Shown: positions 26,590-35,665 of the stretch, piece by piece
Layout of the letters: each line of letters opens with the position of its first letter
Position numbering within the stretch: position 1 is the first letter of the stretch
Assembly (NCBI GenBank): GCA_965199945.1
Contig: OZ241354.1
Coordinates: forward strand, 3,968,001 to 4,032,000
Reading direction: 5' to 3'
From: VXYL01 sp965199945
GTDB lineage: Bacteria > Pseudomonadota > Gammaproteobacteria > Pseudomonadales > Azotimanducaceae
DNA: 64,000 nt
The notes under the pieces: generated by a model
The model's database searches: none
Told to the model about the DNA's origin: nothing
Seen by the model: only the letters and a program-made list of their open reading frames with translations
Program-made: the position numbers and the translations under genes

Positions 26590-27867
26590 ATGGTAACGAG
26601 ACGAGCGCTTGTTGGCGGCAGCTTGGCCGGGGGCGTGGCCGCTCCCTTGCTGCGCACATCGGCTGCGGAGACCGGCGCCGGGGTCACCGAGTCGGAGTTC
26701 ATCCTCGGCATGTCGGCGGCGTTTTCCGGGCCGTCCCGGGGCCTCGGCATCGAGCTCTATCGGGGCGCGACGGCCTACTTCGAGCACGTCAACGGCCAAG
26801 GCGGGGTGCGCGGGCGGCGCATCTCCATGAACATCTACGACGACGGCTACCAGCCGGACCCGTGCGTCAAGAACACCACCACGCTGATGCTGGAAGACCA
26901 GGTCTTTCTGCTGTTCGGCTACGTTGGCACGCCCACCGTCACCCGCGTGCTGCCGCTGCTGAAGAAGTTCCAGGACCGCAGCATGTACCTCTTCTTTCCC
27001 TTCACCGGGGCGCAGCCCCAGCGCCAGCCGCCCTACGGCGACTTCGCCTTCAATCTGCGCGCGTCCTACGCCCAGGAGACGGGCGGCCTGGTGGACAACT
27101 TCGTCGACGTCGGCCGCCGGCGCATCGCCGTGTTCTACCAGGCGGACGCCTATGGACGCAGTGGCTGGGCCGGCGTGCGCGCCGCCTTGGGGCGGCATGG
27201 CTTGGAGATCGCCGGCGAAGCCACCTACAGGCGCGGTTCGAAGTTCACCAGCGTCATGCGCCGCCAGGTGGAAATCCTCAAGGAGGCCGATCCGCAGGCG
27301 GTCATCTGCATCGGCGCCTACGCGGCCTGTGCCGCGTTCGCCAGGGACGCGGTGGACATGGACTTGCGCGTGCCCATCGCCAACCTGTCCTTCGTCGGCA
27401 GCGAGAACATGCTGAAGCTGCTCACCGAGGGCCGCGCGCCGGAGGACGCCGCCCGCTACACAGAGTTGCTGGTGAACTCGCAAGTGGTGCCGAGCTACGA
27501 GGACACGTCCATTCCGGCGGTGCGCGAATACCGCGACCTGATGCAGCGCTACGATCCCGATCCGCCCGCCGATCTGGTGACCGAGGAATACACGCCCTTC
27601 CAGCACAGCTTCGTGAGCCTCGAGGGGTTCCTCGACGCCAAGCTGATGGCGGAGGTGCTGCAACGGCTCGGCGACAATCCGTCCCGCGCCGGGCTGGAAC
27701 AGGCGGTGTTCACGGTGCGCGACGTCGACCTCGGCATCGGCGAACTGGTGTCGTTCCGGCCAGACCAGCGACAGGGCCTGCAGCGCGTCTACTACACCGT
27801 GGTGGACGAAGGCAGGTTCGTGACGCTGGAGGACTGGCAGGAGCGGTTCTCGTTGGATACCGCGTAG
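26590..27867 (+). CDS. Periplasmic substrate-binding protein, branched-chain amino acid/amide type (TAT-exported)
   Basis: A 425-residue Leu/Ile/Val-type binding protein. A twin-arginine-like signal (TRRALVGGSLAGGVAA) starts the chain. Family segments are FILGMSAAFSGPSRGLGIEL, the hinge-side GGVRGRRISMNIYDDGYQPD, LFGYVGTPTVTRVLP and RIAVFYQADAYGRSGWAG. No permease or ATPase gene of an ABC importer is nearby. Instead the next genes encode an output-less sensor and an OFA-type MFS transporter, so the protein may report ligand to the sensor. An ATG at 26533 is in frame but lacks a ribosome site; the chosen start has GCGAGGGG directly before it. Confidence 0.82.
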   Translation: MVTRRALVGGSLAGGVAAPLLRTSAAETGAGVTESEFILGMSAAFSGPSRGLGIELYRGATAYFEHVNGQGGVRGRRISMNIYDDGYQPDPCVKNTTTLMLEDQVFLLFGYVGTPTVTRVLPLLKKFQDRSMYLFFPFTGAQPQRQPPYGDFAFNLRASYAQETGGLVDNFVDVGRRRIAVFYQADAYGRSGWAGVRAALGRHGLEIAGEATYRRGSKFTSVMRRQVEILKEADPQAVICIGAYAACAAFARDAVDMDLRVPIANLSFVGSENMLKLLTEGRAPEDAARYTELLVNSQVVPSYEDTSIPAVREYRDLMQRYDPDPPADLVTEEYTPFQHSFVSLEGFLDAKLMAEVLQRLGDNPSRAGLEQAVFTVRDVDLGIGELVSFRPDQRQGLQRVYYTVVDEGRFVTLEDWQERFSLDTA

Positions 27868-27937
27868 ATCGGCCGGGGTTGCCGCCAAAATGCGCTTGAA
27901 GCAAGGCCAAGCCTAAGCAAGAAGGGGAGGGGGCGAC

Positions 27938-28714
27938 GTGCAAATCAAGAGGCTCTTCCAGAAGACGCTGTTCGGCATCATCGCCATGCTGGGCGTGATC
28001 GGCTTGTCCACCTCGTGGCTGGCGGTGGACACGGTGGAGGGCCACCTCTCGGAGGAGTACGTCAGCAACAGCCGCAACATCGCCAAGACCATCGCCGACG
28101 CCAGCGTGGACATCCTGCTGAACCGCGACTTGGCCACGCTGCAATCGCTCATCGACCAATTCCTCGGCATCCAAGGCATCAAGTACATCTACATCAACAA
28201 CGAAGACGGCGAATACATGGCGCACACCTTCGTGCCCGGCATTCCGGAGGAAATACGCAATAGCGACCCCCTCAGCACGGAGACCGTGAACCGCGACTTG
28301 CCGGGCATCGGCGCCTGCGTGGAGGTCGGCAGCCCGATTCTGGCCGGAGAAGCCGGCACCGTTCACGTCGGCATGGACCGCGGCCTCATCACGCTGAAGA
28401 TTTCCGCCGCCATCGGGCAGCAGGTGTGGCTCATCGGGGCGGCGTTCATCCTCGGCGTGGGCGGCGCCATCTGGTTCGTCCATCTCGCCGCCAAGCCCAT
28501 CGGCCAAGTGCTGGCGTACGCGTCGACGTTGGCGAAATCCGAGACGGTCGCGCCGACCGACGGCGAAGCGCTGCTCGAGCGCGAAGACGAAGCCGGCGAT
28601 TTGGCGCGCCTCTTCCAGTTCTTCGCCGGAGCGAGGGAACCCCCGAGTACCGGTGCCGCCGATGCGCCAACAGGCGCGGCATCGGCCGCGGGAGAGGGCG
28701 AGTCCGCCACATGA
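27938..28714 (+). CDS. Membrane sensor with periplasmic domain and HAMP-like region, no output domain
   Basis: A 258-residue protein with GTG start after a strong GGGGAGGGGG site. Membrane helix 1 is near residues 10-30 (TLFGIIAMLGVIGLSTSWLA) and helix 2 near 165-188. Between them is a Cache-like periplasmic domain with IKYIYINNEDGEYMAHTFVP. After helix 2 is a short HAMP-like stretch (IGQVLAYASTLAKSE), and the chain then ends in a low-complexity tail with no kinase, cyclase or chemotaxis domain. It overlaps the MFS gene by ATGA. A ligand-responsive accessory to the transporter is the best guess; truncation of a larger receptor is the alternative. Confidence 0.7.
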   Translation: MQIKRLFQKTLFGIIAMLGVIGLSTSWLAVDTVEGHLSEEYVSNSRNIAKTIADASVDILLNRDLATLQSLIDQFLGIQGIKYIYINNEDGEYMAHTFVPGIPEEIRNSDPLSTETVNRDLPGIGACVEVGSPILAGEAGTVHVGMDRGLITLKISAAIGQQVWLIGAAFILGVGGAIWFVHLAAKPIGQVLAYASTLAKSETVAPTDGEALLEREDEAGDLARLFQFFAGAREPPSTGAADAPTGAASAAGEGESAT

Positions 28715-30003
28715 GGCCGCCCAGAGTCGTCACCGCGGCGCTGTGTACCGCGCTGCAGATCTGCTTCGGCACGGTCTACGCTTGGAGCTTCTTCCAAACC
28801 CTGCTGGTGCGCCAAGAGGGCTGGACGTTCACGGAGACGGCGTGGGCGTTCAGCATCACCATCTTCTCCTTGGGCACTTCCGCGGCCTGGGCCGGGGCGG
28901 CGTTGCCGAAGCTGGGGCCGCGCCGCCTCGCGCTGATCGGCAGCGTGATGTTCGCCGGCGGCTACTTCATCGCCAGCGTGGCGTTGCGTTTCGATTGGCT
29001 GTGGCTCTTCTATCTCGGCTACGGCGTCATTGGCGGCGCCGGCATCGGCCTCGGCTACGTCACGCCGGTGGCGACCGTCGCCAAATGGTTCCCGGACCGC
29101 AAAGGGCTCGCCACCGGCGTGGTGGTGATGGGCTTCGGCGTGGGCGCATTCCTGCTCAGCAAGGTCCTCGCGCCGGTGCTGGTGTGGCAGGCGCAAAGCG
29201 ATCTGTCCACCGTGTTCCTTTTGCTGGGCCTCGTCTTCGCCGCCATTCTGATTCCGTCCAGCTTGTTGCTGCACGACCCGCCCTTGGACTACGCCACAAC
29301 CGCCAGCGGCGGCCTGCCGGAGCCGGACGCGCCCTTGAACACCTACCTGCAAAGCCGCGAGTTCGTGGTGATGTGGATGGTCTTCTTCTTCAACATTTCC
29401 GCCGGCATCTCGGTGATCAGCTTCCAGTCGCCGCTGCTGCAGGACGTCTGGGGCCTGGCGGATCCCTCCATCGAACCGGAGGCGCTGGCGGAATACGGCG
29501 CCACGCTCATCGCCGTCAGTTCGCTCTGCAACGGCGTTGGGCGCCTGCTGTGGGGGCTGCTCTCGGACCGCATCGGGCGCGTGCGCGTGTTCCGCATTCT
29601 GCTCGCCAGCCAAATGCTGGTGTTCGGCTTCCTGATGACCGAACGCGACCCGTGGGTGTTCTCCGCCTTGATCTGCTACGTGCTGCTCTGCTTCGGCGGC
29701 GGCTTCGCCACCATGCCGTCCTTCGTGCTCGACGTGTTCGGCGCGAAGCGCATGTCGATCATCTACGGCGCCGTGCTCACGGCCTGGGCGGCGGCCGGCA
29801 TCTTCGGGCCGCTCTACGTCGGCCACTTGAAGGATCAATACCCGGACCGGGCGGTGATCTACTGCTTCCTCATCGGCATCTTCATCCTCGGCCTCGGCTT
29901 CGTGTTCACCTACCTCTTGCACGACGACCGGCTGCAGGTGGGCAAGCCGACGGTGTTGGACACGTTGCGGCGCTACGGCATTCCGGTGCCGCGCGCCGCT
30001 TGA
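28711..30003 (+). CDS. OFA-type MFS transporter (oxalate/formate antiporter family)
   Basis: A 430-residue, about 12-helix major facilitator. The N-terminal pattern TALQICFGTVYAWSFFQTLL and the segment GIGLGYVTPVATVAKWFPDR, then KGLATGVVVMGFGVGA, are characteristic of the oxalate/formate antiporter subgroup. The loop LLSDRIGRVRVF in the C-terminal half is the second MFS signature. The transported organic anion is unknown. Translation is coupled to the sensor gene by an ATGA overlap, and the substrate-binding protein gene lies 70 bp before the sensor gene, so the three form one operon. Confidence 0.87.
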   Translation: MRPPRVVTAALCTALQICFGTVYAWSFFQTLLVRQEGWTFTETAWAFSITIFSLGTSAAWAGAALPKLGPRRLALIGSVMFAGGYFIASVALRFDWLWLFYLGYGVIGGAGIGLGYVTPVATVAKWFPDRKGLATGVVVMGFGVGAFLLSKVLAPVLVWQAQSDLSTVFLLLGLVFAAILIPSSLLLHDPPLDYATTASGGLPEPDAPLNTYLQSREFVVMWMVFFFNISAGISVISFQSPLLQDVWGLADPSIEPEALAEYGATLIAVSSLCNGVGRLLWGLLSDRIGRVRVFRILLASQMLVFGFLMTERDPWVFSALICYVLLCFGGGFATMPSFVLDVFGAKRMSIIYGAVLTAWAAAGIFGPLYVGHLKDQYPDRAVIYCFLIGIFILGLGFVFTYLLHDDRLQVGKPTVLDTLRRYGIPVPRAA

Positions 30004-30071
30004 GGCGCAAGCGGCGGCGACGAATCGCGTCCGAGCGCGTTTCAACTCGCCTGGATTGACCGTCGTCGCGC

Positions 30072-31715
30072 ATGGCCGCAAGCGCATCTCTCGCCGTCGA
30101 TTCGGCACACGACGCGACGCTGTCGAAGCTCGCCGAGGAAGTCTCCCGACGCCGAACCTTCGCCATCATCTCGCATCCGGACGCCGGCAAGACGACCGTC
30201 ACCGAGAAGCTGCTGCTGTTCGGCAACGCCTTGAAGCTGGCAGGCACCGTCAAGGCGCGGAAGTCCAAGCGCCACGCCGCTTCCGACTGGATGGCGATGG
30301 AGAAGGAGCGCGGCATCTCGGTGACGACGTCGGTGATGCAGTTCATCTACCGCGACCGCGTGGTGAACCTGCTCGACACGCCTGGGCACGAGGACTTCTC
30401 CGAGGACACCTACCGCACCCTGACCGCGGTGGATTCGGCGCTGATGGTGATCGACGGCGCCAAGGGCGTGGAGCCGCGCACCATCAAGCTGCTGGAGGTC
30501 TGCCGCCTGCGCAGCACGCCGATCATGACCTTCATCAACAAGCTGGATCGTGAAATCCGCGAGCCCATCGAGCTGCTCGACGAGATCGAAGACGTGCTGG
30601 GCATCGAATGCGCGCCGGTTACTTGGCCGATTGGCCGGGGCCGTGGCCTGCGCGGCATCTACCACTTGGCGAAGGACGAGATCCTCTGCTTCGAGCCGAG
30701 CTTTGGCGACCGCCTGCACGACTACCCCGTCATCCAAGGGCTCGGCAGCGATGCCGCCAAGGCGTGGCTGGGCGACGACGGGGACGCCTTCCGCGACGAA
30801 GTGGAGTTGCTGCGCGGCGCAAGCCACCCCTTCGACGAAGGCGCGTTTCTGGCCGGCGCGCGCACGCCGGTGTTCTTCGGCACCGCGCTCGGCAACTTCG
30901 GCGTCGGCGAGTGCCTCGACCACCTTGCGGCCCACGCCCCGCCGCCGGGCGAGCGCGAGACCGAAACGCGCACCGTCGACGCCGCCGAGGAGCGGTTCTC
31001 CGGCTTCGTGTTCAAGGTGCAGGCGAACATGGACCCGCGCCACCGCGACCGCATCGCCTTCCTTCGCGTCTGTTCGGGACGCTACCGCCCAGGCGCGCGG
31101 CTGCGCCATGTGCGCCTGCAGCGCACCGTGAAGGTGACGGATGCGGTCACCTTCATGGCCGGCGACCGTTCTCATGCGGAGGAAGCATGCGCCGGCGACA
31201 TCATCGGCCTGCCCAACCACGGCTCGATCCGCATCGCCGACACCTTCGCCGAAAGCGAAGCGCTGGGCTTCCTCGGCATTCCCAACTTCGCGCCGGAGCT
31301 GTTCCGCCGCGTGTACTCGCGCAACCCGTTGAAATCCAAGCAACTGCGCAAGGGCCTGCGGCAGTTGGCCGAAGAAGGGGCCATGCAGGTCTTCTTTCCG
31401 CTGGCGAGCAACGACGTGATCGTGGGCGCCGTTGGCACCCTGCAATTCGACATGGCGGCATTTCGCCTCGACGAAGAGTACGGCGCCGGCTGCGTCTTCG
31501 AGCGCGCGAACGTCGCCGCCGCGCGCTGGGTCGCTGGCGACGCCGCGTCGCTGGCGGACTTCAAGCGCAAGCACGGCGAGCGCCTGGCGGTCGATGGCGG
31601 CGATTGCCTGGCCTATCTGGCGCCGACTCTGGCCAACCTCGCGCTGGCCGAGGAACGCGCCCCCGACATCCGCTTCGCCGCAACCCGCGAACACGCCGAT
31701 CGGGCCAATCCGTGA
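30072..31715 (+). CDS. prfC: Peptide chain release factor 3 (RF3)
   Basis: A 547-residue translational GTPase that recycles RF1/RF2 after termination. G1 is SHPDAGKTT near residue 34, the switch I region ERGISVTTSVMQF is the RF3 form, G3 is DTPGHEDFSEDTYRTL, and G4 is INKLDRE. Domain II starts near residue 300 (FSGFVFKVQANMDPRHRDR) and the C-terminal domain is complete (QLRKGLRQLAEEGAMQVF). Length fits the family. Its stop overlaps the GTG start of the SirB1-like gene (GTGA), so the two are coupled. Confidence 0.96.
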   Translation: MAASASLAVDSAHDATLSKLAEEVSRRRTFAIISHPDAGKTTVTEKLLLFGNALKLAGTVKARKSKRHAASDWMAMEKERGISVTTSVMQFIYRDRVVNLLDTPGHEDFSEDTYRTLTAVDSALMVIDGAKGVEPRTIKLLEVCRLRSTPIMTFINKLDREIREPIELLDEIEDVLGIECAPVTWPIGRGRGLRGIYHLAKDEILCFEPSFGDRLHDYPVIQGLGSDAAKAWLGDDGDAFRDEVELLRGASHPFDEGAFLAGARTPVFFGTALGNFGVGECLDHLAAHAPPPGERETETRTVDAAEERFSGFVFKVQANMDPRHRDRIAFLRVCSGRYRPGARLRHVRLQRTVKVTDAVTFMAGDRSHAEEACAGDIIGLPNHGSIRIADTFAESEALGFLGIPNFAPELFRRVYSRNPLKSKQLRKGLRQLAEEGAMQVFFPLASNDVIVGAVGTLQFDMAAFRLDEEYGAGCVFERANVAAARWVAGDAASLADFKRKHGERLAVDGGDCLAYLAPTLANLALAEERAPDIRFAATREHADRANP

Positions 31716-32491
31716 ACGAAGGGTTGCGCGACGCGCTGGCGGGCTTCCTGGAGGAGCCGGACGACGTCGTCGAAGGCGCATTGATCGTCTCCCGCATCGT
31801 CGCCGAGGATGCCGACGTGGACTGGGCGCGGCGGGAAATCGCGGACATCGCCGCGGCGGTGTTGGCGGAACATCCCGATCCATCGCCAACCGATGTGATC
31901 GGCGCACTCGCGAAGCTCGGCTTCCAAGGGGCTGGCGAGCGCTACTACGAGATCGAAAACAGCGTGCTTCCGCATGTGCTGCGAACGCGCCGCGGCATTC
32001 CCATTTCCCTCGGCGTGGTGCTGATGGGCGTGGCCGGGCAGCTGCGCCTCGAAGCGTTGGGCGTGAGCTTCCCGCGCCACTTCCTGGTGACCGTCGGCGA
32101 CCTGCTGACCGACCCCTACAAGATGGCGCCGACGTCCGTGCAGGCCTGCCGCGAGTGGCTGAAGCAGAACGGCGTGGCCGAAGACGGCGCCTTCAACATC
32201 GCAAGCGCCCAGGACATCGTGCTGCGGATGCTCAACAACGTCCGCATGACCTTGCAGAACAAGGGCGACTTCGTGCGCGCCTTGGACATCTCGGACTACC
32301 AGCTCTTGATCGTCCCCGACGCCTACGGCCTGTACATCGAACGCGCCGACGCCTGGCTGCGCCTTGGGGCACCGGAAATGGTCGTGGACGAGCTCGAGAA
32401 GGCGGCAGTCCACGCCCCAGACGGCGATGTGAAGAAGCGCTTGGAGGAGCGCATCAGCCACGCGCGGCGCACGAAGTCCGTCGTCAACTGA
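31712..32491 (+). CDS. SirB1-family protein (transglutaminase-like plus TPR)
   Basis: A 259-residue protein with GTG start. The N-terminal part is helical (VVEGALIVSRIVAEDADVD). A transglutaminase-like core follows: NSVLPHVLRTRRGIPISLGV, then LGVSFPRHFLVTVG, where His-Phe-Leu is the conserved site. The C-terminal third (NNVRMTLQNKGDFVRALDIS) is a TPR-like helical region. SirB1 proteins are widespread, near heme or translation genes, and have no proven activity. It is translationally coupled to prfC. Confidence 0.85.
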   Translation: MNEGLRDALAGFLEEPDDVVEGALIVSRIVAEDADVDWARREIADIAAAVLAEHPDPSPTDVIGALAKLGFQGAGERYYEIENSVLPHVLRTRRGIPISLGVVLMGVAGQLRLEALGVSFPRHFLVTVGDLLTDPYKMAPTSVQACREWLKQNGVAEDGAFNIASAQDIVLRMLNNVRMTLQNKGDFVRALDISDYQLLIVPDAYGLYIERADAWLRLGAPEMVVDELEKAAVHAPDGDVKKRLEERISHARRTKSVVN

Positions 32492-32615
32492 AGACCACCA
32501 CCGCGCCACCGAGGGCGGTGTTGTGCGCCATCGCCCCAACGGGATGTAGGAAATCGCCGCTTCGTGGCCGCCGTCTTCGCCCCGGCGGAACGCGGGAGAC
32601 CCTATCGTGGCCTAC

Positions 32616-34457
32616 TCAGTCGAACGGGTTTTCCATCGCCAAAGGAATCGCGTGCGAATAGCCGGGCGCTGCGAGTTCGCGTTCTGAAATCGCCAAGTCG
32701 CCGCCCTGCAACACGCCCTCGCCGTAGCGGTAGATGGTCTCGGCTTTGCCGGCGGTTGCCGCTTGGTCGTAGTCGATGGCGGCGGCGGCGACGGCCTCGT
32801 TCTGCTTCGCCCAGCGCGTCAACGTGGGCTTGCCGTGGCGGGTACGGAGGATGCCGTGGACGACGTGCGGCGCCATCAGCAGGCCGCTCGCGTTGTTGCC
32901 GCCGAAGCCCTTGGAGTTCACCACTGCCATGTCGATGGCCTGCGGGTCCACCTGCATGTGCTGCGGCGCGATGCGCAGGTGGTCGTGATGGACGTCATCC
33001 GCCGGCCTGTCGATGGTTGCGATGCCGGGAATCCAGCCGTAGCGCCACGTGCCGAGTGCCAGCGCCGTCTGGTCGCCCGAGGCTGGCGCCAGGGTGTGCC
33101 CCAGATACGCCTTGACAGCCGCCACCGGCCATTTGTCGATGCCGAAGGTCTTGGCCATTTCGTTCAGGATGTGCGATTCGGTCACCCGATTCTGCGGCGT
33201 GCCGGTGCCGTGGGCGTGAACGTAGGAGCGTTGCCGCACGCCCTCTTCGCCGACGATGGCGCGGCCCAGCGCGAGCGCCTTGGCGACCGTGATGTAGTTG
33301 CCGACGCCAGGGCCGGGAATGGACTGCTTGAAGCCGTCCGCGTTCACGAACACGCCGGCGACCGCGCCGTGGATGTTGCAGCCCATCTCCAGCGCAAGCT
33401 CGTCGTCCGTCAGCACCAGATACACGGCCGCTTCCGCCAGCGTGAAGCCGCAGTTCTCGCCGAAAGGCCGACAGGCGCGGCGGTTGTCCACGGTGTCGCT
33501 GCCGTCGATGGCCATGAGCGCGTCGTCTTCCGCCAGCGCTCCCATGGTGCGGTACGCCTCCACGATCTCCGGCACGATGGGCGCTTCGGCGCCGCCGACG
33601 ATGGCGACGCGGCAGCGCCCGGCGCGAATGTCGTCCACGGCGAGCTTCAAGTTGTAGAGGAAGGTCGCGCAGGCGCCGATGGCGCCGCCAGTCCCGCCGA
33701 GGCCGCCGATGACGTAGGCGTTGATGAAGTCGGCTGGCATTTCGCAAAGCCCCAGCGCCGCCTGCTTCGACGTGGGACGACGGCCCATCATGGGCGCCTG
33801 CATCATGCCGCCGGCGCTGTTGCCGTCCAGCTGTCCCATGGCGCTGCCGGAATAACAGGCGAACTGATCCGGCCGCACATGGCGCTTGAACGCTTCCCAG
33901 GGCAGGCCGACGGACTGCACGGCATCGGATGCGGCGTAGACCGTCAACTGCAAGCCGCGCGGATGGCTGCGCGAGGAGTAGAGCTTGCCAGGCTCGAAAC
34001 CGCTCGGCGTCTGGCCAGCCGACGAGACCTTGGAGACGCGGCGGTCCGGAATCAGCACGTTCGCGCATTCGGTGGCGACTTCCACGCTGCCGTCTTCGCG
34101 CCTGTTCGTGCGCCAGCCGTCCGGCGTTGCCGCCGGCGCATCCCGTTCGCCCAGCGCGAACGCGAGCTCCTTGCCCGAAGCCGGGCGCAACCCGGCGCGG
34201 CGCTGCCAGAGGACGGCGTGCGGGTCGAAGCAGTCGATGCGGCGCACCAAGGTGTTGTCGCGGATGTGGGCGCGAACGGCGGCGTCGGCCGAGTCGCCAT
34301 CCACGTTCATCAGCGTGGCGAGGCTCGCGTAGGTCTCGTCCGCCGCGGCTCGCTCCAGCACGTCGATCACCGTCCGCCGATAGGCGTGGTGGAAAGAGAC
34401 CCGGCCCGCCGGATTGACGCCGCCGAAGCCGACGATCACAGGCAGCGGTTGCCCCAT
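32616..34457 (-). CDS. fabY: FabY-type beta-ketoacyl-ACP synthase
   Basis: A 613-residue condensing enzyme of the kind that makes acetoacetyl-ACP from acetyl-CoA and malonyl-ACP in Pseudomonas, where it starts fatty-acid synthesis in place of FabH. The catalytic cysteine is in GGAIGACATFLYNL, and the two histidines are in YVHAHGTGTPQNR and KAYLGHTLAPASGD. VIVGFGGVNPAGR opens the chain as in FabY. AAGGAGGG directly precedes the ATG. It lies upstream of a thiolase gene on the same strand, 53 bp apart (the thiolase gene is transcribed first). Confidence 0.85.
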   Translation of the reverse strand: MGQPLPVIVGFGGVNPAGRVSFHHAYRRTVIDVLERAAADETYASLATLMNVDGDSADAAVRAHIRDNTLVRRIDCFDPHAVLWQRRAGLRPASGKELAFALGERDAPAATPDGWRTNRREDGSVEVATECANVLIPDRRVSKVSSAGQTPSGFEPGKLYSSRSHPRGLQLTVYAASDAVQSVGLPWEAFKRHVRPDQFACYSGSAMGQLDGNSAGGMMQAPMMGRRPTSKQAALGLCEMPADFINAYVIGGLGGTGGAIGACATFLYNLKLAVDDIRAGRCRVAIVGGAEAPIVPEIVEAYRTMGALAEDDALMAIDGSDTVDNRRACRPFGENCGFTLAEAAVYLVLTDDELALEMGCNIHGAVAGVFVNADGFKQSIPGPGVGNYITVAKALALGRAIVGEEGVRQRSYVHAHGTGTPQNRVTESHILNEMAKTFGIDKWPVAAVKAYLGHTLAPASGDQTALALGTWRYGWIPGIATIDRPADDVHHDHLRIAPQHMQVDPQAIDMAVVNSKGFGGNNASGLLMAPHVVHGILRTRHGKPTLTRWAKQNEAVAAAAIDYDQAATAGKAETIYRYGEGVLQGGDLAISERELAAPGYSHAIPLAMENPFD

Positions 34458-34510
34458 GTACCCTCCTTGGTCTGCGCCGTCGGCGCGGGCTTGGCTTCCG
34501 AAGCTGGAAC

Positions 34511-35656
34511 CTACGCGCGCTCCAAGGCGATGGCGGTCGCTTCTCCGCCGCCGATGCACAACGACGCGATGCCGCGCTTGGCGTCGCGCGCCTTCAGCAA
34601 ATGGGCCAAGGTGACGATCAAGCGGCTGCCGGTGGAGCCGATGGGATGGCCCTGGGCGCACGCGCCGCCGTAGAGGTTCACTTTCTCGGCGTCCAGCCCC
34701 AGCTCGTCGATGGCCATCATCGGCACGCAGGCGAAGGCTTCGTTGATCTCGAATACGTCCATGTCGTCCTTCCGCCAGCCGAGCTTGTCGAGCAGCTTGG
34801 CGATGGCGCCGGCCGGCGCCACCGTGAACTCCGCCGGATGAATCGAATGGGTGGCATGGCCGACGATGCGCGCCAAGGGTTCCGCTTCTTCGGCGGCGCT
34901 CTCGTTGCCGATCACCAGTGCCGAGGCACCGTCGGAAATGGAACTGGCGTTGGCGGCGGTGATGGTGCCGTCCTTCTTGAAGGCTGGCCGCAGCGCGGGG
35001 ATGCGGTCGATCTTGGCGCGACGGGGCTGTTCGTCCTCCGCCACGTCGTCGAATGTGCTGATTTCCGCGCCGAGCGCACCGGATTCCATCGCGCTGCGGG
35101 CTTTCTCCACCGAGCGAATGGCGAACTCGTCCATGGCTTGGCGCGTGAGCTGGCGCTGGTCCGCCGTCTCTTGGGCGAAAGCGCCCATCGACCCGCCCGT
35201 GTCCGCGTCTTCGAGGCCGTCCGTGAACATCGCGTCGCGCAGTTCCGCATGGCCCATCCGCATTCCGCCGCGCGCCTTGTGCAGCAGATACGGCGCGTTG
35301 GACATGCTCTCCATGCCGCCAGCGACCACGCGCTCGGCGCTGCCGGCGCGGATCAGATCCGTCGCCAGCATGGCCGCCTTCATGCCCGAACCACAGACCT
35401 TGTTGATGGTGGTGGCGCCGACGCCGTCCGGCAGGCCAGCGCCGCGCATGGCTTGACGCGCCGGGGCCTGTTTCGTGCCGGCGCTCACGACGCAGCCCAT
35501 CAGCACTTCGTCGATGGCGTCCGCATCGATGCCGGCGTGGTCGATGGCGGCGCGAATGGCGTGGGCGCCGAGTTCCGGCGCGGAGCGATCGGCAAGTGCG
35601 CCTTGGAAGCTGCCGATGGGCGTGCGCTGGGCGCCGAGAACGAAAGCGTGAGTCAT
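34511..35656 (-). CDS. Acetyl-CoA C-acetyltransferase (thiolase)
   Basis: A 381-residue thiolase. The nucleophilic cysteine is in TINKVCGSGMKAAM, the histidine/asparagine segment is VFEINEAFACVPM, and the second cysteine is in GGACAQGHPIGSTGSR. Compared with degradative thiolases the short length and motif spacing fit the biosynthetic acetoacetyl-CoA type (AtoB/PhaA). With FabY next door and an acetoacetate-CoA ligase at 58.8 kb, the window has three enzymes acting on acetoacetyl units. It starts 10 bp after the MoaB gene on the same strand. Confidence 0.9.
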   Translation of the reverse strand: MTHAFVLGAQRTPIGSFQGALADRSAPELGAHAIRAAIDHAGIDADAIDEVLMGCVVSAGTKQAPARQAMRGAGLPDGVGATTINKVCGSGMKAAMLATDLIRAGSAERVVAGGMESMSNAPYLLHKARGGMRMGHAELRDAMFTDGLEDADTGGSMGAFAQETADQRQLTRQAMDEFAIRSVEKARSAMESGALGAEISTFDDVAEDEQPRRAKIDRIPALRPAFKKDGTITAANASSISDGASALVIGNESAAEEAEPLARIVGHATHSIHPAEFTVAPAGAIAKLLDKLGWRKDDMDVFEINEAFACVPMMAIDELGLDAEKVNLYGGACAQGHPIGSTGSRLIVTLAHLLKARDAKRGIASLCIGGGEATAIALERA

Positions 35657-35665
35657 GGATTGCTC

